Shown here piece after piece: positions 45,840-54,084 of a stretch of DNA of 64,000 nt. How positions within the stretch are numbered: the first letter of the stretch is position 1; each line of letters begins with the position of its first letter. The notes under the pieces were generated by a model. It saw only the letters and a program-made list of their open reading frames with translations. It searched no databases and was not told the DNA's origin. This DNA comes from Shiella aurantiaca (GTDB taxonomy: Bacteria > Bacteroidota > Bacteroidia > Cytophagales > Cyclobacteriaceae). The stretch is from NCBI GenBank assembly GCA_030412945.1, contig JAUHJS010000003.1, positions 462,349-526,348 of the forward strand. Reading direction: 5' to 3'. Position numbers and translations under genes: made by a program.

Positions 45840-48800
45840 ATGAAAAATATAGCATTAACTTTTGTTTTAGCTTGTTTGGTGACATATTCATCGTGGGCTC
45901 AGCAAAGTAAATTAACTACAGAGGTTCTATTGACAGGACAAACCTTAGAATCTAATATACCTAGTTCCCATGCCTCTAAGGATGTTTCACATACCTATTT
46001 TGATGGTTTGGGGCGACCTTTGCAATCTATTGCGCAGGAAGTAACCGCTACCACAGGTACTAGCCAAGATATCGTTAGTTTTTATACGTACTCTCAGGTA
46101 AGTGCCAACCCTCAAACTTTCCTGCCCTATGTAAAAACAAATACTCTTGGCAGTTATCAAGCATCAGCACCAACCGAGCAGGCTTCCTTTTATTCCAACG
46201 CAGCTAATGGAATAGCTACCGATGCAAGTCCTAAGATGGAAACCGTTTATGAAAAATCACCACTGGGAAGGGTGCTAGAAAGTGGGGGTGTTGGTACCGA
46301 ATGGCAGCCGGGCACTGGCCATACCATAAGGTATGCCTACAGAACCAATCATGCAAACGAGGTAAGGCTTTGGTCTGCCTCAGGCACCAGCACTAGCTTT
46401 TATGCTCAAGATGCCCTTTGGGTGACTGAGGTGACCAACGAAAATGGTAACAAAAGCTTGGTTTATCAAGATAAGAGGGGGCGCACCTTGCTGGTAAAAC
46501 GCCAGCTAGATGCCATTGTCCCCGGAGAGGCGGCACTTACTGATTATGAAGAAACGCACTATGTGTACGACACGTATGGAAGGCTAAAGAACATGGTGCC
46601 ACCTCAGGCTATTTCCCTGATGAAGGCTGCCAGCAATTGGAACGTGGCCTTGGCTTCTGTACAAGAGTTGGTATATAGTTTTGTTTATGATGAATTCGGC
46701 AGACTAATAGAGCAAAAGGTGCCCGGCATGGGCTGGTATTATACGGTTTACGATAATTTTCATAGGCCAATTCTAAGGCAAGATGCCAATTTAAGGGCTT
46801 CTAATAAGTGGAGTTTTACCAAATTTGATAGTTATGGAAGAGTGGCCTACGAAGGCATACTTACCAATAACACTTACAATACACGCTCCTCTATGCAGGC
46901 TTACATAGCTAGTTTGAATTATGAGGGTGCTGAGCCTTACTTCGAAAATAGAACTACCAGCTCTACCTTTCAATATTATTCCCAGCAAACCAAGCCCAAT
47001 GTAACGGCCACCGAGGTAATGGTCTATTACTATTATGACGACCACAATGTAAATTTCAGTGGTGGGGCCAATGCCACCTTTAAAAGTCCGGCTCAGTTTT
47101 CAGACATGCCCCAGCTGGCTTCAAGCTTGCTCAAAGGAAAATTAACCGCCATAAAAAAGAGAGTAGTGGGAACCTCCACCTTGCTCACAGAATATTATTT
47201 CTATGACAAGTATGGGCGCAATATTCAAGTAATTAAAAATAATTATTTGAATACGGCAAGTCTTTCCGACACCCTCAGCAATCAGTTTGATTTCTCGGGC
47301 AAAGTACTTAAAACCCTTCAAAAGCAAACTGTTTCTGGGCTCACCACCACCATTTTGAGGCGGTTTGAATACTATAATCAGGGGCAGCTTAAGGCAGTTT
47401 TTCAGAAAAATAATGCAGACACCGAACAGCGGGTGGCCTATTATAATTATAATAAGCTAGGGCAGCTGGCAGAAAAAAATCTACATTACAAAGGTACGGG
47501 TGATGTGGCATTGGCGGCAAGTTATTTGCAATCGGTAGACTATAAATTTAATATTAAAGGCTGGCTAAGCGCTATCAATAGCAGTGCGCTTACGGCCGTG
47601 GCCGGAGAAAGTGCCGATATTTTCGGCATGGAACTTTTCTACAACACCCAGGCAGGGCTCAATACCACCAATGCCCCGTATTATAATGGCAATATATCGG
47701 CCGTGAAGTGGAAGACCAACGATGCCGCAAGCAATACTATGCCCAAAAGGGAACGGAGCTATCGGTATGCCTACGATAAGCATGAAAGACTGAGCTCGGC
47801 CACCTATATGGCCAAGGGTACTAGCTGGAACATGGAAAGCGGTGCCTATAATGTGGAAAACGTCCGCTACGACCACAATGGCAACCTTAAAACCATGGAC
47901 CGATGGACCAAAGAAAATGATGTTTCGGCCAGGGTAAAAGCAGATGCACTGAGCTATTTCTATGACAGCAACAACCCTAACCGCATTAAGTATATGGAAG
48001 ATGCCGGGGTGGATAATACGGGCTTTAAAGATGCGAACGGCTCTACCTTGGAATATACCTACGATGGCAACGGCAATTTGGTAAGCGACCTGAACAAAGG
48101 CCTCAGCTTTACCTATAATGAACTCAATAAGATAAAGAAGGCCACCAAAGATGCCAGCAATTATATTGAATACGTATATGATGCCAGTGGGGCAAGGCTT
48201 CAAAAAAAGACAGTGATGGGGGCCAATACGGTTGTTACCACGTACCTTGATGGCATTGTGTACGAAAATGGCGCCTTGGCGTGGTTTGGGATGCCGGAGG
48301 GCAGGGTGTCCAAAGAAGGCAGTGCATTGGAATACCAATATATCATGAGCGACCACCAGGGCAATAGCCGGATGATGTTCCGGGCAAAGCCCAGTGCACC
48401 GGGCATATTGGAGGTGCTGCAAGAAAACCATTACGACCCCTACGGGCTACCTCTTACCGGCCTTGCTATCAATACCCCTATTGGAGGTAAAGATAATGAA
48501 TACTTGTACAATGGGCCAGGGGAATGGGAGGCAGACCTTGGTTTGAACATACATAATACCTATTTTAGGGATTATGACCCCACCATAGGGCGCTTTAATG
48601 GGGTAGACCCATTGGCTGCCAGTTTTGCGAATGAGAGCCCTTATGTGTATGGAGGTAATAATCCCATAAGCTTCAATGATCCGCTTGGGGACCAGAAGGT
48701 GGATGTAAGAGAAGGTGAACGCGAATCATGGGTCAATGATCCGTTTCCAAATCTGGCTTGGGCAATGGATTTCCATGAAAGAGGTGGGGGAGGAGGATAT

Positions 48801-49526
48801 GGTGCTTCCACCTATAGGGTTGGGCCAGGCTCAAGTAACCACTGGAGTGATGCTTTTAGGTCATTTGAGGGGAACGTTGCTTTGATGTCACCCGCAGTTG
48901 CGTATGGGTTCTACGGACAGAATATGACGGATGCCGAGAAATGGGGCCTTGCAAATACGCTAGGGCATAAAGTACGGTTTGATGTTGAATACAAGGAAGA
49001 AGGTGAGTGGGTTGAAGCAGGAGGTTACATAAGGCCTAAATTTGCCCCTGAATTAAGAATTTTGGGAATAGAAGAACAAAACGGGGGGGATGGCCCAGGC
49101 TTCTGGGACGATAATGGGGCACTACACGAGGCCATGATTGCCATCAATGAATGGAACCCTCTGGCCGTAGCCGTTAACTCGATTAAGGCAATGGCAACTG
49201 GAACCGATATCAATGGGAGAGCGGTTTCCAATGGTCAGGCAACTTTTAACCTTGCTACCGTAATCCCCATATTCAAACTTGGAAAAGTCGTCAATGTACT
49301 AGGTTCGACAGGAAGAGTAATAGCCGCAAACCTCACGGAGCAGCTTGCAATGCAAGAAATTATGTCAAACCCAGCTATGGGCAGAGTTATAATGGAAGGA
49401 ATGACAGACCCAAGATGGAATGGATGGAGTAAAATGGCATGGAATAATGCAGGCGTTGAAATCCATTATGTGGCTAAATTCGAGAATGGAGTTCTTAAAT
49501 ATGTTGATGATTTCAAATTTAAATAA
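45840..49526 (+). CDS. Rhs repeat protein with variable C-terminal toxin-like tail, 1228 aa
   Basis: A signal peptide (to about residue 21, YSSWAQ) is followed by the N-terminal domain usual for Bacteroidota Rhs proteins (HTYFDGLGRPLQS). Many YD repeats follow (YDTYGRL, YDEFGRL, YDKYGRN, YDHNGNL, YDGNGNL, YDASGARL). The Rhs core DYDPTIGRFNGVDPLA..YGGNNPISFNDPLGD ends near residue 950. The remaining ~278 residues differ in character: a pretoxin-like segment (ATGTDINGRAVSNGQATFNL), then a tail of ~64 residues ending in HYVAKFENGVLKYVDDFKFK. That tail resembles nuclease-type toxin ends of Rhs/CdiA proteins, but I cannot name the family. The toxin role is inferred. Confidence 0.85.
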   Translation: MKNIALTFVLACLVTYSSWAQQSKLTTEVLLTGQTLESNIPSSHASKDVSHTYFDGLGRPLQSIAQEVTATTGTSQDIVSFYTYSQVSANPQTFLPYVKTNTLGSYQASAPTEQASFYSNAANGIATDASPKMETVYEKSPLGRVLESGGVGTEWQPGTGHTIRYAYRTNHANEVRLWSASGTSTSFYAQDALWVTEVTNENGNKSLVYQDKRGRTLLVKRQLDAIVPGEAALTDYEETHYVYDTYGRLKNMVPPQAISLMKAASNWNVALASVQELVYSFVYDEFGRLIEQKVPGMGWYYTVYDNFHRPILRQDANLRASNKWSFTKFDSYGRVAYEGILTNNTYNTRSSMQAYIASLNYEGAEPYFENRTTSSTFQYYSQQTKPNVTATEVMVYYYYDDHNVNFSGGANATFKSPAQFSDMPQLASSLLKGKLTAIKKRVVGTSTLLTEYYFYDKYGRNIQVIKNNYLNTASLSDTLSNQFDFSGKVLKTLQKQTVSGLTTTILRRFEYYNQGQLKAVFQKNNADTEQRVAYYNYNKLGQLAEKNLHYKGTGDVALAASYLQSVDYKFNIKGWLSAINSSALTAVAGESADIFGMELFYNTQAGLNTTNAPYYNGNISAVKWKTNDAASNTMPKRERSYRYAYDKHERLSSATYMAKGTSWNMESGAYNVENVRYDHNGNLKTMDRWTKENDVSARVKADALSYFYDSNNPNRIKYMEDAGVDNTGFKDANGSTLEYTYDGNGNLVSDLNKGLSFTYNELNKIKKATKDASNYIEYVYDASGARLQKKTVMGANTVVTTYLDGIVYENGALAWFGMPEGRVSKEGSALEYQYIMSDHQGNSRMMFRAKPSAPGILEVLQENHYDPYGLPLTGLAINTPIGGKDNEYLYNGPGEWEADLGLNIHNTYFRDYDPTIGRFNGVDPLAASFANESPYVYGGNNPISFNDPLGDQKVDVREGERESWVNDPFPNLAWAMDFHERGGGGGYGASTYRVGPGSSNHWSDAFRSFEGNVALMSPAVAYGFYGQNMTDAEKWGLANTLGHKVRFDVEYKEEGEWVEAGGYIRPKFAPELRILGIEEQNGGDGPGFWDDNGALHEAMIAINEWNPLAVAVNSIKAMATGTDINGRAVSNGQATFNLATVIPIFKLGKVVNVLGSTGRVIAANLTEQLAMQEIMSNPAMGRVIMEGMTDPRWNGWSKMAWNNAGVEIHYVAKFENGVLKYVDDFKFK

Positions 49527-49528
49527 TC

Positions 49529-49972
49529 ATGAAAATTCGTTGTATATATAAAACGGGAGAAGCTTTAAGATCATATGAATATACATCTTTAGAAAAAGAT
49601 GTGTTAGGTAGATTTGGAGTCACTGGGTATTCTGAATATGGAGAGTTGGAAATAGGAAAGGAGTATTTAGTAATGGGGACTATAGCCTTTAAATCTCATT
49701 TAGCATATCTAATTGATGATAAAGGGCTTATCTCGGTCTGCCCATGTCAGTTATTTGAAGTTATTGACAGTAGGGTAAATCCTAATTGGTATTTTAGACT
49801 GGTAGAAAAAGACGAGCATATTTACCCATTTATTCAGGGTATATGGGGATACCATGAATTATGCTTTGATAAAAAATCATATGAGAACCTTATAGTTGAA
49901 AGAGAGGAAGAGGCCCAAAGAATCTACTTTAGAAGAAAGATTGAATTGGAAGAATCACTAGAACAAATCTAA
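49529..49972 (+). CDS. Candidate immunity protein for the Rhs toxin tail
   Basis: The 147-residue soluble, acidic protein starts two bases after the Rhs stop codon. It runs from MKIRCIYKTGEALRSYEY through GELEIGKEYLVMGT to RKIELEESLEQI and has no signal peptide. Immunity proteins of polymorphic toxins sit exactly here. It is much more AT-rich than the Rhs core (17 G+C in the 60 bases 49561-49620, against 34 in 48241-48300), as expected for a horizontally exchanged toxin/immunity cassette. No family is recognised; function rests on position and composition. Confidence 0.7.
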   Translation: MKIRCIYKTGEALRSYEYTSLEKDVLGRFGVTGYSEYGELEIGKEYLVMGTIAFKSHLAYLIDDKGLISVCPCQLFEVIDSRVNPNWYFRLVEKDEHIYPFIQGIWGYHELCFDKKSYENLIVEREEEAQRIYFRRKIELEESLEQI

Positions 49973-49979
49973 CAACACC

Positions 49980-50006
49980 CGCTGGAGCACGCGTACCTCG
50001 TGTTCC
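49980..50006 (+). repeat. REP-like palindrome, copy 1
   Basis: A 27-base element beginning CGCTGGAGCACGCG, with a degenerate palindromic core. It lies 7 bases after the immunity gene. Confidence 0.55.
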
Positions 50007-50041
50007 ATGATGGTAGTAAAAAGTGCCATGTTGGCACAACT

Positions 50042-50067
50042 TGGAGCATGTTATAGAGCATGCTCCA
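50042..50067. repeat. Inverted repeat in the post-Rhs scar
   Basis: TGGAGCATG and CATGCTCCA form a 9-bp perfect dyad with an 8-base spacer. No T tract follows, so it is not an obvious terminator. Confidence 0.5.
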
Positions 50068-50096
50068 CAAAAGAGATAGTAAAAGAGAAAGCCCTC

Positions 50097-50123
50097 GCTG
50101 GCGCGCGCGTTTCGCGTGTGCGT
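50097..50123 (+). repeat. REP-like palindrome, copy 2
   Basis: CGCTGGCGCGCGCG then TTTCGCGTGTGCG. It has the same layout as copies 1, 3 and 4 but is more diverged. Confidence 0.5.
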
Positions 50124-50160
50124 AAATATTTTGGTGTATGTACAAGAAGGGTACTATCTT

Positions 50161-50490
50161 CCTCGCTGGAGCACGCGTTGCGCGTGTTTCATGCCAAGTT
50201 TGGTGTAGAGAAACACAAAAGATGTCCATTATCGAGATTTTGTATAGGCCCTGCAGCCGGGATAGCAACGGAAAGCCCGCCAAGGGAAGGCCTGCGGCAT
50301 GGGCGGACTTACAGTGGATAGCCCCTAAGCTGCCCAACCTATCTTTCATGAAGAGCCCAATGATATTTTCGGCATGGAACTGTTCTACAACACCCAGGCA
50401 GGGCTCAATACCACCAATGCCCCGTATTATAATGGCAATATATCGGCCGTGAAGTGGAAGACCAACAACATTGGCAGGATCTACAGTTTC
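50161..50490 (+). repeat. 330-bp tandem repeat, unit 1
   Basis: The unit holds three parts in order. First is a REP-like palindrome (50164-50190, core CACGCG-TTG-CGCGTG). Second is a GC-rich dyad element (50251-50325) with two GGATAGC boxes. Third is a 105-bp piece (50362-50466) that matches Rhs-gene positions 47616-47720 with a single visible mismatch. The unit is repeated at once in unit 2 with few differences. It is a non-coding scar, not a gene. Confidence 0.85.
50362..50466 (+). pseudogene. Rhs gene fragment, copy 1
   Basis: 105 bases matching the Rhs coding sequence 47616-47720 (encoding FGMELFYNTQAGLNTTNAPY and the following residues), cut off from any start or core. It is a displaced Rhs remnant. 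Confidence 0.85.
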
Positions 50491-50820
50491 CCTCGCTGGT
50501 GCACGCGTTGCGCGTGTTCCATGCCAAGTTTGGTGTAGAGAAACACAAAAGATGTCCATTATCGAGATTTTGCATAGGCCCTGCAGCCGGGATAGCAACG
50601 GAAAGCCCGCCAAGGGAAGGCCTGCGGCATGGGCGGACTTACAGTGGATAGCCCCTAAGCTGCCCAACCTATCTTTCATGAAGAGCCCAATGATATTTTC
50701 GGCATGGAACTGTTCTACAACACCCAGGCAGGGCTCAATACCACCAATGCCCCGTATTATAATGGCAATATATCGGCCGTGAAGTGGAAGACCAACAACA
50801 TTGGCAGGATCTACAGTTTC
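50491..50820 (+). repeat. 330-bp tandem repeat, unit 2
   Basis: Direct repeat of unit 1, with REP-like palindrome 50494-50520, dyad element 50581-50655 and Rhs fragment 50692-50796. Because 330 is a multiple of three, spurious open frames run through both units. Confidence 0.85.
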
Positions 50821-50880
50821 CCTTATGATAAGATAAGCCGAACCTATAATCTGGAAAATATAAGTAGTATAATTACTCAA
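50692..50880 (+). pseudogene. Rhs gene fragment, copy 2, with decayed continuation
   Basis: Bases 50692-50796 repeat the 105-bp Rhs piece. The following ~70 bases translate to YSFPYDKISRTYNLENI, which still resembles the Rhs stretch YRYAYDKHERLS...YNVENV but with an internal deletion. The similarity then ends near the 3' end of the secretion operon. Confidence 0.65.
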
Positions 50881-50928
50881 TTAATTCATTATACTGTTGA
50901 GCCTAACCTATTTTTACAATTTATTAAA

Positions 50929-51429
50929 TTAGTAAGAAGGATTAATTCCCTCCTTTTTTATCCAAAATTTCTGTTTTTCCCACTTGGCCTGAATAGAATC
51001 GGTCGTAATTTGTATTATTTCAATATCATTAACTATTTGGCCTACCTCAATTAGGTAGTTTTTTTCATCTAATGAAATAATCGCTTTCATACGGTTATCA
51101 ATGCCTGAAACAACTCCAGTGAATTGTATTCTTTCCGAGTTAAATGCCGGTATATCTTGATTTTTCGTTTGCCTACTTCTTGAAAGTGGTATTCTTGAGG
51201 GATTGCTTGACTTTTTTTGAGAGGGGATATTTTTAAGAAAAGGATCTCTATACTGAGGGTTAATTGAGAATATTTGTTGTGAAGAATCAGCTATTGATTC
51301 TTTAAATACAGTAGGGGAATAAGAGGGTTCGTCTTCATCACTAAATGCCTGATAGACCGAAAAACCAATATAGCCCCATATGGCGGCAACCACGAGTAAC
51401 AGGGAAATATTAACTACTTTGCCTTTCAT
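50929..51429 (-). CDS. GspC/PilP-like inner-membrane protein of the type II/IV pilus-like operon
   Basis: The 166-residue protein has one N-terminal membrane helix (VVNISLLLVVAAIWGYIGFSVY). A disordered linker contains the PilP-like motif YRDPFL (near residue 61). A small beta domain follows: IQFTGVVSGIDNRMKAIISL, then YLIEVGQIVNDIEIIQI. That layout (helix, linker, homology-region-type beta domain) is shared by GspC and PilP, which connect the inner-membrane complex to the secretin. Assignment rests on architecture and operon position. It is the last gene of the operon, overlapping the lipoprotein gene by 4 bases. Confidence 0.65.
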   Translation of the reverse strand: MKGKVVNISLLLVVAAIWGYIGFSVYQAFSDEDEPSYSPTVFKESIADSSQQIFSINPQYRDPFLKNIPSQKKSSNPSRIPLSRSRQTKNQDIPAFNSERIQFTGVVSGIDNRMKAIISLDEKNYLIEVGQIVNDIEIIQITTDSIQAKWEKQKFWIKKEGINPSY

Positions 51430-52370
51430 TCTTCCTTACGATATGTAAACGAAACAGTGGCAGAATAAGGGCTCACATTTCCTGCTCGGTCTGTAGAGCG
51501 AATTTGTAGAAAATATTTCCCTTCCAAGGTCAAGTATGTATTTGATAGGCTGTGACTTGGGTTTAATTCAGAGATAGGGTAGCCTTCTACCAGTTGCTTA
51601 AGTTCATTGTCTGAATAAAGATAAATTGAGTCTCGGACAATATCTTGCGAACGCCTTTCCCAATTTAAGACATAGGGTAGGTTAGATACAGTATCCGCAT
51701 CATTTAAGGAGGTAATTATAGGACTTAATGGAATCGTAAAATCGGTTACAAAACTGAAAGTATTTGATCTTTTTACACTTTCCTCGTTTCGGGCAACTAC
51801 ATACCATGTATAGGTTCGATCAGTGACTTCAGGTAGATCTATCGAAGCCGTACTCATTTCTTGGGTAACGGAGAGGGACGGAAAGTCTTCCATCACAAAA
51901 GTATATTCATCTGCTATTTCTAGTGCTTCCCAAGTAAATGTGAGCTGGCTTTTATTGGTAAAAGAACCATTGGAAGGATATATAAGCTTTACGATTTGTT
52001 GAGATAAATCATTGGTAGAAAGAATGGTCAGGCTTCGGGTTTCAAAGGATGTTGTATATGATTCATTCTCACCTCGAATTCTCCATTGATAATTTCCGGG
52101 TGAAAGGGTTTGCTCTATTTTATCAGAACTAAGTAGAGTGTCCAAAACTATTCTACTGGGGCTTTCAAAGTTGGGCGAAACGATTTGTAAGCGATGTGTT
52201 TTTATTGCGATGTGTTTTTCCCACCAAAAAACTACCGAGAATGTCTCGGTTTCAAGACTATCAATGGGTGCAAGGATAGTTACTTTCTGGTCTGAGATGT
52301 CCTCCAAGAGGATTTCATTGCAGGCCACTAAAAAGAACATACTGATAAGAAAGAGAGCTCTATTTTTCAT
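51426..52370 (-). CDS. FN3-like repeat lipoprotein inside the secretion operon
   Basis: The 314-residue protein has a lipoprotein signal (LFLISMFFLVACNEI, acylated Cys near residue 17). About three fibronectin-III-like segments follow: VFWWEKHIAIKTHRLQIVSP, LTFTWEALEIADEYTFVM and YVLNWERRSQDIVRDSIYLY, each with the W...Y pattern. The last ends FLQIRSTDRAGNVSPYSATV. It overlaps both neighbours by 4 bases, so it is an integral operon member. A pilotin, secretin-stabilising or surface-exposed role is possible but not shown. Confidence 0.75.
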   Translation of the reverse strand: MKNRALFLISMFFLVACNEILLEDISDQKVTILAPIDSLETETFSVVFWWEKHIAIKTHRLQIVSPNFESPSRIVLDTLLSSDKIEQTLSPGNYQWRIRGENESYTTSFETRSLTILSTNDLSQQIVKLIYPSNGSFTNKSQLTFTWEALEIADEYTFVMEDFPSLSVTQEMSTASIDLPEVTDRTYTWYVVARNEESVKRSNTFSFVTDFTIPLSPIITSLNDADTVSNLPYVLNWERRSQDIVRDSIYLYSDNELKQLVEGYPISELNPSHSLSNTYLTLEGKYFLQIRSTDRAGNVSPYSATVSFTYRKEE

Positions 52371-52885
52371 TTTCTTCTTGCGTTTCTAAAAAATAAGGAG
52401 GCACTTAGCATAAGTTTCTTATTTCTGCGGTCTTCTTCCGTATAAAAATCCACTGATACCAAGGCCGATTGCTGCACGGAGGATTCTATATCTTTTATGG
52501 TATATAAAAGTTGATTAAAGTTTCCTTGCATGCTAGTTTTATAGGTATCAATGATATACTGCTCGGTATATACTGTATCGATTCTTTCAAAAGAATGAAC
52601 TTTGGCATGATGTGCATTTGCATACATGCTGGTAAGGTGGGCTATTTCGCTACTACCACTCATGGTAGACGTTTCCATAAATAGACTGTCTTGTTCTTTT
52701 TTGCTTTTTCGAAGTAAGAATAATTCCCTTCTCATATTCTCTCCTTTTGCTAAAGTTTCTTGATAAAACATTCTCTCCTTGTACTGGAACCATGTTTTTC
52801 TAATACCCAAAATATATACAAGGAAAAGGCTTAGCAAGAAGCCTATAAAAACAATTAGTGTTCTTCTTCCTGCTATTATGTTCAT
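52367..52885 (-). CDS. GspM/PilO-like inner-membrane protein
   Basis: The 172-residue protein has one N-terminal membrane helix (TLIVFIGFLLSLFLVYILGI), a coiled-coil segment (FYQETLAKGENMRRELFLLR) and a ferredoxin-like-size periplasmic domain with MQGNFNQLLYTIKDIESSVQ. This is the general layout of PilO/GspM. It overlaps the upstream GspL/PilN-like gene and the downstream lipoprotein gene by 4 bases each. Sequence similarity is weak; the call depends on topology and context. Confidence 0.65.
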   Translation of the reverse strand: MNIIAGRRTLIVFIGFLLSLFLVYILGIRKTWFQYKERMFYQETLAKGENMRRELFLLRKSKKEQDSLFMETSTMSGSSEIAHLTSMYANAHHAKVHSFERIDTVYTEQYIIDTYKTSMQGNFNQLLYTIKDIESSVQQSALVSVDFYTEEDRRNKKLMLSASLFFRNARRK

Positions 52886-54084
52886 GGTTTTACAAGTAGT
52901 GTGAATTCAAAAATACCTATCTGCTTAAAGCTATCATATTTATATTTGGAACCACTTACGGTTGTTACCCAAGGCATATCTTCTAATGTCTCTATCCATT
53001 TATTGACATACAAAGCATTGCTACATGCTCCTTTAATTACCACTGTATTTGATTTAAAAGCCAATTTTCGATCACGTTGCTTTGCAATGGGGTCAAGGGG
53101 ATGTAAAGTTAAAGAAGTAAGGCTGATTTCGCTGGGAACACTATGGGCTATTTGATCAATCCGATAAAAAAAAGGCGTTTCACTAGTTCTAAACCCTACC
53201 ACCTGTCTAAATCGCTCTATTTCTTCTATTTCTTTTGTTAATTGGGCATGCTGCTGGTAAATCTCTTGAAAAGATTGAAACTCAAAATAAGACTCTTGAT
53301 ATTGAGAGTGATTCGACATATAAAAAAGTGCATTACTAAAGGCTATAGTAAAAAGTATCAGTAGAGCCCACCGTGAAAACTTTTTTGCCAGTATTTTATC
53401 TAATGCGTTATGTGCCAATAAATTGTAGGATTCGTTGCCTATGAACTGAATCGTATTTTTATTGAACCAGTGGAGCAAGGCTGTGGCAAAGGGTATAAGG
53501 GAAGCATTGGGGTAGGTTTCATCACCCAATTGAAAACTGCCCGATGGTCTTTGCTGGTTAAACTCCAAATTTTTTTGTAAATCAATACTGCCGATTTTTA
53601 CACCTATCGTTTGAATGCTTCTTTCTGAGTTCAATAGCCAATCAGAATGACTTAGAACAGAAAATGGGCCAAGATAGATTCCTGCAATGTAGAAGTTAGC
53701 AAAAGGTGATAGTATGGAATTAAGCGTCTCTTTTCTGATTAAGGAAATATAATCTCTGCCTTCTTCAAGGTACTGTTGTATATAAAAATCCTGAAGTTTT
53801 GTTTGGGGTAATACGTTTTCAATTTTGATTGGACGTGTAACTACTTGCTTATGTAAAACACCTCGGCCATCAATTGTAAGGTAAATTGGCTTATTTACTG
53901 GAATGGCTCCTACTGTCTTTGATATATCCGTATGCTCAAAGCTTGAAGTTATGAGTATTTCATCACCTTTCTTTTTTACAGTACACCCATAATACACTAC
54001 CTGTCCATCCGGATACGTGTGAATATGCAATGAGGTTATTTCATTGAATTGAAGGATGGTATTTTTAATCCATTCCAGCATCAA
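52882..54084 (-). CDS. GspL/PilM-PilN-like inner-membrane assembly protein
   Basis: The 400-residue protein has a ~235-residue cytoplasmic domain that looks like a degenerate actin-like (PilM/GspL) fold. One membrane helix (WALLILFTIAFSNALFY, near 240-256), a coiled coil (AQLTKEIEEIERFRQ) and a PilN-like periplasmic domain (SEISLTSLTLHPL; VVIKGACSNALYVNKWIETLED) follow. The single-chain combination is the GspL arrangement. I do not see clear ATP-binding motifs. It overlaps the secretin gene by 4 bases. Confidence 0.65.
   Translation of the reverse strand: MMLEWIKNTILQFNEITSLHIHTYPDGQVVYYGCTVKKKGDEILITSSFEHTDISKTVGAIPVNKPIYLTIDGRGVLHKQVVTRPIKIENVLPQTKLQDFYIQQYLEEGRDYISLIRKETLNSILSPFANFYIAGIYLGPFSVLSHSDWLLNSERSIQTIGVKIGSIDLQKNLEFNQQRPSGSFQLGDETYPNASLIPFATALLHWFNKNTIQFIGNESYNLLAHNALDKILAKKFSRWALLILFTIAFSNALFYMSNHSQYQESYFEFQSFQEIYQQHAQLTKEIEEIERFRQVVGFRTSETPFFYRIDQIAHSVPSEISLTSLTLHPLDPIAKQRDRKLAFKSNTVVIKGACSNALYVNKWIETLEDMPWVTTVSGSKYKYDSFKQIGIFEFTLLVKP

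Noticed and set aside
47565..48431. Long minus-strand frame opposite the Rhs core
   Set aside because: It is the antisense of the GC-richer Rhs core, has no recognisable domain, and the plus strand clearly encodes YD repeats.
50043..50067. Terminator for the Rhs/immunity transcript
   Set aside because: The inverted repeat has an 8-base spacer but no following T tract; it is listed only as a repeat.
49969..50880. A 303-codon open frame on the minus strand, and ~100-codon plus-strand frames, across the repeat region
   Set aside because: The two 330-bp repeats are a multiple of three, so any open frame in one unit continues in the other. The frames are antisense or out of frame to the Rhs fragments and have no start context.
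49969..50880. CRISPR array in the repeat region
   Set aside because: There are only two long direct repeats with no short regular spacers, and no cas genes are present.
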